Of a stretch of DNA of 64,000 nucleotides, positions 47,491 to 59,814 are shown piece by piece. Where the stretch lies: NCBI RefSeq assembly GCF_028453695.1, contig NC_135773.1:9486001-9550000 (forward strand). Reading direction: 5' to 3'. This DNA comes from Augochlora pura (Eukaryota; Arthropoda; Insecta; Hymenoptera; Halictidae). A program made the translations under genes and the position numbers. Position 1 is the first letter of the stretch; every line of letters begins with the position of its first letter. Under the pieces are notes generated by a model. It was not told the DNA's origin, searched no databases, and worked only from the letters and a program-made list of their open reading frames with translations.

Positions 47491-48461
47491 CGATTAGAGT
47501 GGACTAAAGGAAGCAAATTAAACCATTGTACTTTTAATAAATTACTACGACATATTTCATTGGAGAATTTCGTGGTAAATGGTTGGGAAACCTATTCGCG
47601 GAACGTGTTTAATAATTGGATCGTAAAGGGACCATTTCCCAAAGCGATTGTGAGAAAGAGAAATTAAATACAAATAAATTGTTAATCGGGTTAATCTTAA
47701 TAAAGTGACGATGTGTAATTATGTCTTTACAATTTTAATGAATGCGTTAGAAACGGGCCATGATTACACGATTTCATGTGATTTCAAGTGACGTGACTGA
47801 TTGATTTCTAACAGATTTGAAATTATGAAAATAAACAGGCTAGTGCACTTCGAATATCACACGATTTTACGTGCCATAACAATACTATATTTCTATCTTT
47901 AGTGTTGTAATAGTTTTTGGAGTGTTGTAGCGGATGCTTTACGGGATTAGGGTGTCGGGCGCACCCTGACCAGCAGCCGGCGATGACGATGGCTCGGTTG
48001 ATTGTGCCGGTTAATCGTTACCGCGGGCCGAAATTGCGTCGCCGATAACGACGTTATCGTCGAGGACGCGATTATCCTTGGCACGGTCCCACGAACCCGC
48101 AGAACACGCCCGCAGGGACACGACTGAGGAGATCGGAACCAATCGGTCTCTGAATCCTCGTGTCAGTGTCTTCCACTGGCTTTGTTACGCTTACGGAAGA
48201 AGAATGGCGCGATCTGGGACATTCGCGCCAGCAAATTAGTCCGGGGAAATGAATGCCTCGCCTCGCCACGTCTCGTTTAACAATGCCTAAATCCCTTTAA
48301 GAATTGACAATTGAACATTCCAATGGAGACTCTTGGGAACCCGATTCTCCTCTCCGTAATTTCAGCCGGGAGAAAATCTGCGACAATTATAACCTCGCGA
48401 CCTGTCCAATAATTATTGATACAATTACGTCACTCGTTAGTAGATCACGGTAAGATAATAG

Positions 48462-48604
48462 TAATAATAATAATAATAATAATCATAATTATGGTAATAA
48501 TACGAAAATTTTAATTCAAAATGTTTGTGTATATAAACTGACGGGTCCGTTTGGACCCAATCATGCGTCATCGCATGAATACCCAACCGTTAGTACTACG
48601 AGGG
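48462..48604 (-). mobile_element. Possible end of a TTAA-type element with TTA repeat, family E, second locus
   Basis: Read leftward from TTAA (48605-48608): CCCTCGTAG, ACTAACGG, a GGGTCCAAACGGACCC hairpin (48543-48558) and a TTA microsatellite (TAA on the plus strand, 48464-48483). Resembles 31831-31895. Confidence 0.35.
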
Positions 48605-49589
48605 TTAAAGGACTTACAATGGGTTTTTTAAATAAATAATTTTCCCGCGGTGCACGTTGGAGCTCAGCCAACTTGTTTCGTTAATGTCCGCGGCCACCGC
48701 TTTGTGTTAGTCTGTACCGTAATTTGTCACGGCCCTACTATATTTTATGTTTCCTGTTAATTCATCGCTATAGTTTCCGTCTGATTTACTTGCGATCCAT
48801 AATTCTTCATTTTTATTAAATAATGGAGGTAATTTATCTTCGGTTTTTCTTAAACAGCTCAAAACTGATTTATTCCCCACCCATAAATCGCGTGTAATAT
48901 GCTATATAAATGATAACATACAATCTATAAACTACGGATTTTTCTGCAAAATAAAAATTGTCTGCGTTAATTGCAAAGATTATAAACCAAATAGCAACTT
49001 TATTCTGTTTTTAGTTATCTTAATTTGAAATTGCAACCAGTCAATTTTGTTGTGAATGTATAAACGTGTTTTCATCGAGGACAATAGCTTTCACCCCTAG
49101 GCGACAGTAACATCCCGATGACGTACAATTATTCCTACATCCGGTGAATTCATTAGGCCACCACCTTATCGCTACCATCTCCATCAATCCGTCGTTCGGC
49201 CGTAATTTACGTACTCCAATTATTATCCCGTAAACGTTAGTACCCTTTTATCCGAACCATCATCCGTCCCCCGCCATAAAACTCACAGGATCGAGCATCC
49301 CCGCGTCACACGTACCGCGCCACCCCTTGCGAAAACAGTCCGTCGGCACGGAGGCAGGAAGTTGCCTTTCATCGGAATCGGCTTTGCACGGTTTAATCTG
49401 CGCGCGACCGCCTCTGCTGCTTTCTAGAATAACTCAAATATTACCAAGGACCTCTCCACAGCGGAGACTCGACGCCCATAGTCGAGCTTAAGCCGGTCAC
49501 ATTATACAAAACGCGATAATCAATTGTAGCTCAGATCACTTCACAAAGAAACCCATATATGCATATACATATATACTCATCGAAATTGG

Positions 49590-50110
49590 TCAAATACTGA
49601 CGATAACTTCGCGTTAAATCATCATACGACGAACGATGACGGTTCTTCTTTTAAATTAAACCTTAAAACCTCTAATTTGATATAATCTTTCTGGATTTAA
49701 TTCCTTCTGTAATTCTTTAAATGTAATTCTATGTTTGTCAAATTGAAAAGTACCAAGTTCGACGAAATACAAGAACATTCCATAATTTTTGTCGGAAATG
49801 CCGTTCACAGAGAGATCTAGTTCCATCTTTTCCCTTTAATTTGAATACGGAGAAACTAGGCTAAGATTTTTTCCCGCAAAGTTACTACAGCGCTTTAAAG
49901 TAACCCTTGCACATGCGATAACGCCAACGCCAGCTTAAAGTACTGAAACTTTGCGAATAAAAATCGTGGCCGAGTTTTTTTCTCTTTTAAATTAAAGGGG
50001 ACGAGTCATGCTTCATTTCACTGTGAACAGCATCTTCGGAAAGAATCTTGCAAAGTCCGGGCATTTCGTCGAACTTGGGAAATTTTGCCATGACAAGCAC
50101 AGCCTCTGGT
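49590..50110. repeat. Palindromic dispersed repeat, copy C (longest)
   Basis: Best-preserved fold-back: the left arm about 49730-49902 matches the inverse of the right arm about 49933-50100, including CCAAGTTCGACGAAAT and GTTCACAG blocks on both sides, around a loop of about 30 bases containing AACGCCAACGCCAGC. Arms are roughly 170 bp. Non-coding. Confidence 0.65.
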
Positions 50111-53100
50111 TTAAGGGAGAAAATTTCTGTCGATGAAACTTTCAAATTTATTTTTGCCCTTAGGAAATGTCATTTAAATTATTGATATAGTGAGACTAGC
50201 CGTTTCGATCCTCATGGTATGTTTAGCGTTAAATGGGAATGTTCGCAGTTGAACGATACCAGTGTCGCGAATGATCGAAGACAAAAGGCTTCAGATCGGA
50301 TCCGCGTATCGCGTAACGTAGTGACAGGAAGGCTGGTCAGAAGTGGCCCCCGATGGAAGAGGGAAACGTCGATGCCTATGGCGTTGCGGTTCGCCGCATC
50401 CCCGGCGTTAGGCAGTCCGTGTTGCGGCCGCGACTCGAAAAGTTCCCATGCAAGGGCTGATGCGTCGTTAGCATGATCCGTGTCGCTGCGGATTCGTACG
50501 TCAAAATTTATCGTTCGAGCCGCGCGGCACGTCTCGTTAATTATGCACGTATGCCGTGCGTGATACGCGTCGATCCTGGAAAAGCCTGGTAACAAGCTCG
50601 CTGTCGGTAGTCGGAGGACGTCTGGGGACGTGGAAATCAATGCCCGACGCATTCACGTCCATTTTGATGAGATTCTGTTTCATCAGGGAGACTCGACGAG
50701 TTCGGTTCTCTGTCCTTCTCCGTCTGTCTCTCGCCTATGCGTCTCTGTCGCGGTCTATCCCGGACTTTCCCTCTCCTTCTAGCCCTCGACGATTTGTATA
50801 CCGCAAGCCTGTATGAAAGTTAATGAGTCAAAAGAGCTGGAGTTTGGTGGTTCCATTAGTATCGACGTAAAGCCGCTGATTAATTTTGGAACGCGCCGCG
50901 ATCCGAGCGACTGCGGATCAGGTAACGAGCGTAATCACGGTGTGCTCCGGTTTTATACTTTGCTTGAATCCTTGGCGAAGCGACGGCTGGGTCAATTTTG
51001 CCCGGATTATTTTCATTGTTCGTCGAGTCGCTCGAATTTCGAGAATTAAATAAAATAAATTACTGTTTTGTATTCATTAGGAAGGCAAATAGCTTCCGGG
51101 AAATCTCTCCAAAAATATGTTTAGAAAAATGGCCGAACAAAATTGTCGCCAATAATACGAATTGCGAAAATGATCCACCGTTCAAGGGACCATCGCTCTT
51201 TTAAAATGTTGGATACATTTGAATTAATTTTACGTTACCATCCTTCTAGAAAAATATTGTTAGGACAGGTACGCTTTAACTTCTGCTTTTCACAGTCGAT
51301 TTAGAAGATTTTTGTTCCATGTGAGAATTATTTTCTATAATATCTTAGTATTTCTCAGAACTCTGAAGTACAGCATAATTAAAATGGAACTGTATCAAAA
51401 GTGACGGCACGTTTTATACATTGATTGAATAATTTATAGACTACCGATGATTTATACATTTATGCATTGACATTCTGCAGACGTTTTGTAATTTAACGAT
51501 AAAGAACAGACATTTAATCGGAACATACCACGTTGTTCTGTATAATTTTTCCAGTCTCCGAGACAAGAACACGAAGCTCGATGTTAAAAGGAACGGTAGT
51601 AATACGTCGCTCGCAGCTGCGGCCGGCTCTTTTCCCAGCCGTGGCTTTAAAAATATCACTGGCTCGCACACGATCCTTATGAAAGCCCAGTAATTTCGCA
51701 GCCTCGAGCACCTTGCCGCGCGTGATCATCCGTCATACTTACAGATCCCAAATTGGCCGTGTACAATAGTCCGGATGAAAAGTATCGCCCTAATCCCGCG
51801 GATTCGCGAACATTTCCAGACCCATCGTGGGCTTTGCAAATAATCTGTTTCATTTTTTTTTCAGGTATTTATTCGTCGTTTGCTCTTACACGCTCGTAGA
51901 TAATGGACGGATCCTCCGTTTTCTACGACGTAATTGTTTGTTTCACACACTAGTTCCGTTGTTGATCTATTCGGTTAAACAGAGCGTTGAAGAAAATTAG
52001 TAAAATAATGAAATAAGTAACTCATTGAACGGTGACTTCTGTAACAGCTACATCTATTGACACTTCTTTGTGTTTAATAATTTTTATAATTTCTAACATT
52101 TATAAAGTTTCTCGTATTTCTTCATTTGAAGAGTTTGTGTAAGACGTTTTTTAAACAAATGTTTCTAAATTAGAAAGTAACTGAAATTGATCGTTTCGGA
52201 GCTTTTAGAAATTGATTATAGTAGACATCTTGTTAACAAATTACTGCACCAATCATTTAGAATAATTAAATAATTGTTCAGATTTATATATATATAATAT
52301 TACATGGCATTCAATTATTATATATTATATAATTGAATAATATGATATAATATTTGCTCGGAGCAATTTATTTTGTTCAACTCCGATCTGTATACTATTA
52401 ATTGATATTATTAAATTGATTTGGGTCGAGGACGTGCGGCAATTTCGCGACGGTATCTCCGACGGTATCGCTCGCGAAACAAAAGCGTTTTTCATTTCAG
52501 TTCTCGTGGCAGCGATCGGTTCCCATTGAACCGAGCGAATTAAACGATCGTGACCGGTCGCCGCGGATTCAGGCCGATTTCATCCCGCCGATTGAACTGG
52601 AACCGAGATTTGCGTCCCGAATCGATCCGGGTCGGAAAAGTAACGGGCGAGACGTATCGAAAATTCAATCGTCGTGCTCTCGCAACAACCCCCCGGTCTG
52701 TGCACGCGTTGCAGGTGGCAGTTGCCATGTCGAATGATTTTTGGCGAGCCCGCAACGGTATTCTGGACGTGTCACTCCGGTAATTAGATCGTATCGGTGT
52801 ATACGCGCGCGTGTGTGTCCCGCCGCGCAAAGCAAATCGTTCGACCTCTTTAACCGGTCGCTTCCCCTTCCTGCGCCGCGACCCAGCAGCCACAACACTG
52901 GCGAATTAATTAACGAAGCTCGCCGCATTAATGATGTAACGACAGGATTTACGACGTTTCCGGCAGCCGAGGGGTCGATTTCCCTCTTTTCGACTTTCCC
53001 CCGTGTTCTCCTTTCCATTTGCCCGGAACCTTGCGATTGAAAGTCGGAGAACTTCCAATCGCTTCGCTTGCTGTGCGCGACGCCATCTTCGTTAATCCAC

Positions 53101-53648
53101 GAGAACATCCGGGATTACGTATCTGTTTCATGCTTCATCAAGTATCTCATTATTGTCGCTAAATTTCTTATTACTATATTTCATTCTTGCGACCAGATTG
53201 CGAATTTTATGCATTTATATAAAAAATAGGTGACTTGAGATTTTATTTTCGTTAAAATCGTATACCTTACACGGTGAAACAATATCGTAGAAAATCCTCA
53301 ATATCTGAAGCTCGCCGAGCCGCTCGAGCGACGAACGGAGAAGCTTCTAAGACTCGCAGATCCCCGACTCACCTGAAAGTGCCGGCTCTATGGAGAAACG
53401 AGTTCAGTCGTTAAGAGGACGAGGCACTAGCGAGACCATTGGTCCAAGTGCGGCGCATTCTCGTCCACCTCGGTCTGAACCGAGCGGTAATTAGCAATCA
53501 GCTCGGCACCCTCGCGGTGCGGCAGTCTCGGGACCGCGCGACGTCACTCAAAGCGGAGAGGCATTAAATGTACCGCGAGTTATTAACGACGTTTGGCTTC
53601 CTCGGGCGCGATCTCGTGTTTCCGGGCAAAGCGGATTCCACGGTGATG

Positions 53649-53703
53649 CGAGAGAAAGAGAGAGAAAGAGAGTGTGAGAGACACACAGAGAGAGAGAGAG
53701 AGA
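53649..53703 (+). repeat. GA microsatellite (interrupted)
   Basis: AGAGAAAGAGAG blocks, then (GA)n; ORFs on both strands here are repeat translations. Confidence 0.9.
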
Positions 53704-54194
53704 TTTGGAGGGAAGGGTTTGGCCCCGTGTTCGACGAACTGCGAACGAACGATAACGCGAGTGGGCCACCTGCGACTCGCGCACGACTTCGCAGAAGTCG
53801 CCGTTCTCAGGGCGGCAATCTGGCGGCGGGGGAGACAAGGGCTGGCTGCTCTGCCGGGACGACCCTTTTAAGTGGCGACAAAGGTACTGCGCGCTGTTCC
53901 CGACCCTCGTGGATTCGCCCTTACGTAATATCTTGCCAGTAGTCGGATCGCGGGCCACCCTCTCTTTTTTCCGCCCTTAACCGTCCTCCGCCGTCCCCGT
54001 CCACGTTTTTTCCCTACCTATCGCGCTCTTTGTTTCCCCGTCGAAGGATATTTTGAAGGGTTCGGTGCGCGTTAATGGACGATTTAGCCGTCGCGAGCTC
54101 GCTGAACCGGCGACCAGCGCCCAGATAAGAGAAAGCCGCTCTGCTCGGAGATTCTTGATAACTGTGCCAAGGTTGACAAGGCCGTTTCGCATAA

Positions 54195-54216
54195 CGCGTC
54201 GCGTCGCGTCGCGTCG
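54195..54216 (+). repeat. GCGTC pentanucleotide repeat
   Basis: Four perfect GCGTC units. Confidence 0.9.
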
Positions 54217-54652
54217 ATGTTAATTCTGAAATTTCGGGGATTATTGTCCGACGGCGGTTCCATTGTGACGGCTAATTGCATGGATGCCGCCATTGTCTGC
54301 TCTGATCACAATGTGCAGTCTTTAGTCGCGCGAAATGTGAACCGATATCGACGAGAATTTCACGCGGATGGCGTTCGACGCGTTTATCAGAGAAATGATC
54401 CCGTTGTATACAATCCGTGTAAACGGTACTCGATCGTTATTTAACACCCCGCTGTACCATTTTCTGCACAGTTAAAACGATGAGCAACTTTTCGATTGTA
54501 ACCATTTCTTAGAAAAGAATTTATATTTATTCCGTTTGCCTAAATTCGCTTAAATGCTTATATAATGTCAACAAGAGAACAGAATTTTATTCGGTCATCA
54601 AGTAATGGAACAGTAAACATATTTAACAGGATATTAGCAAATATCTTCTATC

Positions 54653-54668
54653 ACGAGTCAGACTCGTC
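54653..54668. repeat. Palindrome ACGAGTCAGACTCGT, possible family A relic
   Basis: 15-bp perfect palindrome containing the GAGTCAGACTC core found just inside the left end of family A elements (1106-1348). No termini are recognisable around it, so this is either a decayed copy or chance. Confidence 0.3.
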
Positions 54669-55103
54669 AAATCTATATTATAACAAAAATATCAAAAAGT
54701 CTAAACAAATACAGTCCTCTCGTCGTTACAAAACAGCACCCGTTAGATACTTTTAGACCCCTTTTTTCAAATTTAGAAATCAGGGAAATGCATTTACGCA
54801 TACCCGGAGACCTCGGTAGGTTCAGTGTTGAATAATATTATAGTCTCGCTCTTATTTGTGGAACACAGTGCCGAGGTATACGTACGAAAAAATGCGGGTT
54901 ACCCTGTCCTCTCTAACTCTGGAAAACAATTCGCGCCGGTAACATTGTCGCGAGAAGCCGTCGAACGGAATAGTTTCCGCGCAGAATGTTCCTCTCATTT
55001 TCCGTTGCGGTAAACAACATCGACAGACTGCGTTGTCACAAACCGAAACCTCGAGCGGCGCACAATTGACAGCGACGCGCGGAGGAGCGTCGCTCCCGTT
55101 CGT

Positions 55104-55123
55104 GGGTGGGGTGGGGGGGGTGG
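55104..55123 (+). repeat. G-rich tract, G-quadruplex motif
   Basis: GGG-T-GGGG-T-GGGGGGGG-T-GG on the plus strand fits a quadruplex pattern. Confidence 0.7.
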
Positions 55124-58100
55124 ATTTTAATAAACCGGAAGCTTATTGTGCGGTCCGTTTGGATAGCATACACGCCGGCGTTATCAGGAAGCCCGGTGAA
55201 TGAATGCTCGGCGTTCGCCGCGACAGCGAGGAAGACAGCGAAACGACAGCGCGACGTCGACGTCCGTGCTCTGGGGGTTGCTCGGGTGGTCGGGTAGCAT
55301 GGGAAAGGAGCGGCGAGGGGCGGAGAGGGAAGAAGAACTGGAGCCTCGGGGGAGGGCCGCATTGTTGCAGTACCGGTGATTACGACCGGCAAGCGAACCT
55401 CCTTCCCATTTTTTTGCTGCAAGTTCACCGAGTGGTTCCGGCCAGCCGAGATGCCCTCAAGGTCTTCGCGCTCGTGTCCGCGTCTTCTCACCCCCCTTCC
55501 CAAGCTCGTGTCTCTGTTCTTTAAGTATCGTGCCTTTCCTACGATCTGCTTGATTGCGTCGTTAAACCCGAGACCCTGTATCAGCCATAGCCTCGCTATT
55601 ACACCCCGCGATCCACGCCCTTACACTCCGCCTTCGAAAGAAACGTCCAGAAGAAGTCGTCTTCTTACCCGCCTCCGCTCGCATTCCCCTAACCCTTCTC
55701 CGCGCATCTGAATGCCGGCTGATTGGCAAGAAACGAGGCTGCGGGCTTCCAAAGCAACTCTCGGATTGAAGGACGCGAAGTCTTCGTCTTTGATTTTGAG
55801 CCACGATCGTTCGCAAGAACGTGCTTCTCGGCGCTTGCAATTGAACCGCTACATTTTGGATTTTCATACGATATCAAACTCATTTAACCAATAAGTTGCT
55901 TTAAAGGAACGTGCTGTCATCGTGAAGAAGTCGTATCAGCTTATGTATACGCATGGCAAACGATAAAAGGAAATGAACGATCATTTCGTTGCAACCTCAT
56001 TCTACTATGCAACAATCGTGGATACGTTTCTCGAGCATATTGGCACTCTTAAATTCTCTTAATCGTTTTACTAAAATCGACTAAAAAGATTTCCTTGCAA
56101 TATAACAGAATTTCAAACCCGAAAGAAAAATGACGTACCGGCACGGACCTCGTTATCGCGAGCGATTGTCCCGAAGGAATCAAAGCGACCGGAAGAGAAC
56201 GTTTCCCTTTTGATCTTCCATCTCGGTCCCGACGCGTTTCTGCCGTTAATAGCCGATCGATCGATGCCGTAGCGAAGCGCGACTCACGGACCGTCCAAGA
56301 CGAGAACTACTATACAAAGCGGAACGTTCGCGATCGTCTAACGTTTTCTTCGCGATCGCGCGGCGACGGGAGAAGTTCGATTTCTCGCCGGTAGAAGAAC
56401 GAGAGCGAAGGGAAAGGGCTTTCACGTTGAGCCGCGTTTAACAAGAGACAAGGGTGGCCGGTCGAGGATGCTGTTTCTCAGAGAATCCGTAAGACGACTT
56501 AGAAACAGGACTCTTACGACTCGCGATGCGACAGTAGGAGGAAGCATGTCGGTGTCTTTCACAGCGAAACCGAGGGCTCGGAGAGGTGTAGAGCGCGCAG
56601 GAGGAGGTCGGCGGAGATGGCCCGGCGGAGGAACTTCTAAAATCAATTAGCAGCCCCTCGGGCGATGGGGTTCCGTTCCCGCGACTACGGAAGGACCCTC
56701 TCCGTCATAGGATAAGGGGTGATAAGGAGGGGTCGACGTTTATCCGAATAGAGAAACCGGCGGAACAATCACGGCGTTTCTACGAGTATCTATCCACACG
56801 TACACGAGGGGCGCGGGGGATCCCGGTTCGCGAAACTGTGCGGGTGCGTGGGTGGCCGGGCCACCTGCAGGGGTTGCAGCGCGGTTCAACCCTTTCGGCG
56901 AGCAACTAGTCTTGCCGCGGCGCTGCGGGCTGCTGAGATTATCGTCAGAAGACGAACGAGTCGATGCTAATGGAACCTTTTCCTCGCGATCTCGACACCC
57001 TCGCATGAAATCTCCCTTTTTTTTCCGCCCCGTGCACTCGGGGTCAGTTTGTAAGCAGTCTCGTGCTTTCAATTGCTACCTTTTCTGTCTTTTTTTTATT
57101 TCATGTTTAATGTCGCGTCGACTTTGACGTCGTTAGTGACGCCTTGGTGCTTTTTTCTTCCTCTCCAATGATTTTATTTTGTAGTAGAGATTGATTTCCA
57201 CTAGATAGGCTAATGAAGATTTTGTATGCCTTTGATTGGAAAAACCTGTCACCACCGGTCAAGTGACCGATTTCGCATTTTTTATTTCGTAATTGTTGAA
57301 GTCATAAAACTACTTCCATTAAAAGTTGTTGAATATATTTCTTTAATCAGGCTCGCGCTATTATAAAAATGGTGACAAATTTAAATGAACTCAATCTTGT
57401 AATTTATATATGGCAATACTTGTTAGTCGCTTTTATATATCTCATTCGATAAATATAAGGTTATTCATGACCACAAGTGATAACTCCGCAATAACCGGTT
57501 ACATTGTCCTAGTTCAAAGTATTTTCTACGTGTTTCGATGATGTCAGAGCTGCAGGCCATACCATTTGATACTTCAGTCCGTGAGCGTGGTATCTTCCAC
57601 TTTCGATTGGTAGGTGGTCGGTCGACGAAATTTGTGATAAACGACTCTTCAAATTCCGTTTTAAATGAAAATCACGCGCCGGAAAACAACGTTCCCGCGA
57701 CGACCGTAAAAAGCAATTAGTTCGCAGCCGATCGTGAAAACCCCATACATTTCTTGATTGCCTCGGCGACTTGCGCCGTCCTAGCGGCCCCGAGATTGCC
57801 TAAAATTTCTATTTGCTCGGCGCGCAGCCCCGTTGCCGAAAAAAAGTTAATTATTTCACGTTCGCGGGACGTCGAGTGGTGGTCCCGGGGTCCCGTGCAT
57901 TCATCTCGGCAAATTCGAGCGGTTCGTGTGAAGGGGCGTTTAAACTTTTACCTGGAGGGATGCAGGCGAGGGGATGGAGCCGGTCGGGCGTCTCTCGCGA
58001 CCCGCTTCGAACTCTAACGACCGACGGTAATTCGTCCACCTGGAGTTGGATGACCGATGAAGTCGACTTACGCGAAATGCGTGCGACCACGTAGCCGAAG

Positions 58101-59734
58101 TTTCGAGATCTTGGGGGTCCCGTCTTGTCCTATGCGCCGTATAATTGAGCATCGCGGCGAGGATCCCTTTTGGGGCCAGCCCATCGTCCCTTTCGTGCCA
58201 GCCGATGGTTGTCCAGGTTCTGCTTTGTTCAAAGTTTCCGTCTTCGAGGACGACGACTTGGAATGGGAAAGCTGTTCCTCGGAAACAGAGAAAATACAGG
58301 TTCATAATCTGTCGAATGAACATCAAAGCGAAACGTACACTCCAACCTATAAGTATACGAGCAGCTATAGCAAATAGGCGAAAGCTCGGATCGAAGAATG
58401 TTGTGGAATCTTTAAATAAGGGTTTACTTTAAAGTAGTACGTTTTCGGATTTTGTATTCTGATGGGAACAGAAATGAGAATTCCAGTTAGAATCGATCAG
58501 AAATCATATTTGATGATATTAGAAACGTTCTTCGTTATCGCAGAAAGGATTTAATGGTATTTATGACTATAGTTTTCCTCAGGGGGCCAGAACTAAAAGC
58601 TAAAGTTGACGACGTCGCTGGATAAGTTATTGCTCCCACAATGACTAAAATATTATCGTATCCATATGTAGTACTTATAAAGATGTTCCCCAGATGCTTT
58701 AGACAGTAGCTACGATCCTCAATCTTCATTCGAACTGTTCTACTACATAAGTGAAACTGACATAAAAATGAACAAGCCGGAGCGAGCGATTCATTAAGGC
58801 AATTAGAGAGCAGCGCGAATTCGCTCGGTATTTCACCTGAGAAACCATCCGCCAGGTGACAATGGGTGAAATTGCGTGCGATTAACTAGGAAGGTAATAT
58901 TCAAGAGCGGTCTTTCATCTCGGCGCGTAGGGTGGAGGGTCTCTCGTTAAAGAACCTTTGTCAGGTGGTTGCGGATCGGTGGCAGGAGATCGGCAGAAAG
59001 ACGAGCTAAGCCGAAAGATACCGGCCGATTAGAGAGACCGTTCCCGAAGTGCCCCCCTCTTCGGCCGTCATCTTATTGCATGGCCCCCGTCTCCGCTCGG
59101 CGAGAACGAGCCGCTGCTCTTCTATCTGACTTTGAGGCGAGTTTCGCTCTCTTTGAAGGGACCTCGGCCCTCGCGACCCTTCCTGACCCTCGGAGTCGGA
59201 GGAGGACGCGACAAAAAGGCCTGTGGTCCTTCCGCGGCACATTTCTGTCCTATTGGAAGGACCAAAGGGCCGAGGGACACGCGTATTCGTTTAAATGAAG
59301 ACGAAGGGACTCCGAGACGATGTCCTCTAATCGTGGAATCACGGACTTCTTTTGCTTCGCTTCTTCCGCCGTCTATTGACATCCCATGGTATTTGTTCCG
59401 CTGGATACTGTATTGACTCGTTCCATCTCGATTAAGTTGGAACTTTGATCGTGTGTTTGATTGTAGCTTCTCCGGCGACTCCGTGGAATCTACGGGCTAT
59501 AGATGCTCCACAGAAAGGGTCTCCTCCGATGGAACGTAACCTGCGACCTCTTTGTAAAGCTTCTGATTTGAACAGTTTTAGAGACACTTTTTAGAGAAAT
59601 TCTTAGAAATAGAAATAATTAAAATTAGTTATTACAAGTAGTAATTGTTAGAAATCCTTGAAATACTTTGATGAAGAACAATTGAGAGAATCTAAATCGC
59701 TGTTGTGTCCTATTTAATTCAGCTTGAAGATGTA

Positions 59735-59814
59735 TTAGGTTGGAAACTATGAAACGGGCGCCGCAGCTGAATACAGACTAAACAAGAACGCCCGTTTCAT
59801 AGTTTCCAACCTAA
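59735..59814. mobile_element. 80-bp mariner-type mini-element (perfect 26-bp inverted repeats)
   Basis: Left repeat 59735-59760 begins TTAGGTTGGAAACTATGAAA; the right repeat 59789-59814 is its exact 26-base inverse, leaving only 28 bp between. TTAGGTTGG is a typical mariner terminus, but the bases after it differ from the other mariner family in this window. TA precedes the left end (59733-59734); the right flank is CA, so one side of the target duplication has mutated. Too small to encode anything. The transcript would fold into a perfect 26-bp hairpin. Confidence 0.8.

Larger units (their letters stand above)
46625..49585. other. Non-coding apart from listed repeats
   Basis: Holds the 11-bp minisatellite, a CT tract and the family E end. 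No exon found. Confidence 0.5.
50111..59730. other. Long non-coding tract, several GC islands
   Basis: GC-rich at 50.2-51.0, 52.4-53.1, 53.3-54.4, 54.95-55.85, 56.15-57.1, 57.7-58.3 and 58.9-59.4 kb. ORFs up to 155 codons occur, as expected in GC-rich DNA, all without domains. A minus-strand CTTTCAG|GTGAGT occurs at 53379-53367 and a plus-strand TTTTTTTTCAG|GTATTT at 51853-51869; neither can be tied to an exon. Confidence 0.5.

Noticed and set aside
51694..51860. Minus-strand open frame running to a GTAAGT at about 51739-51734
   Set aside because: A donor-like site alone; no acceptor, start context or recognisable peptide. Overlaps another ORF in a different frame of equal quality.
51853..51869. 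Plus-strand TTTTTTTTCAG|GTATTT as a second recursive splice site
   Set aside because: Good pyrimidine tract but GTATTT is a poor donor and no branch motif as clear as at 6583 is seen.
57940..58326. Minus-strand ORF of 128 codons ending near a CAG|GTAAAA donor-like site at 57951
   Set aside because: Donor is weak, no acceptor or domain found, and amino-acid pattern looks random.
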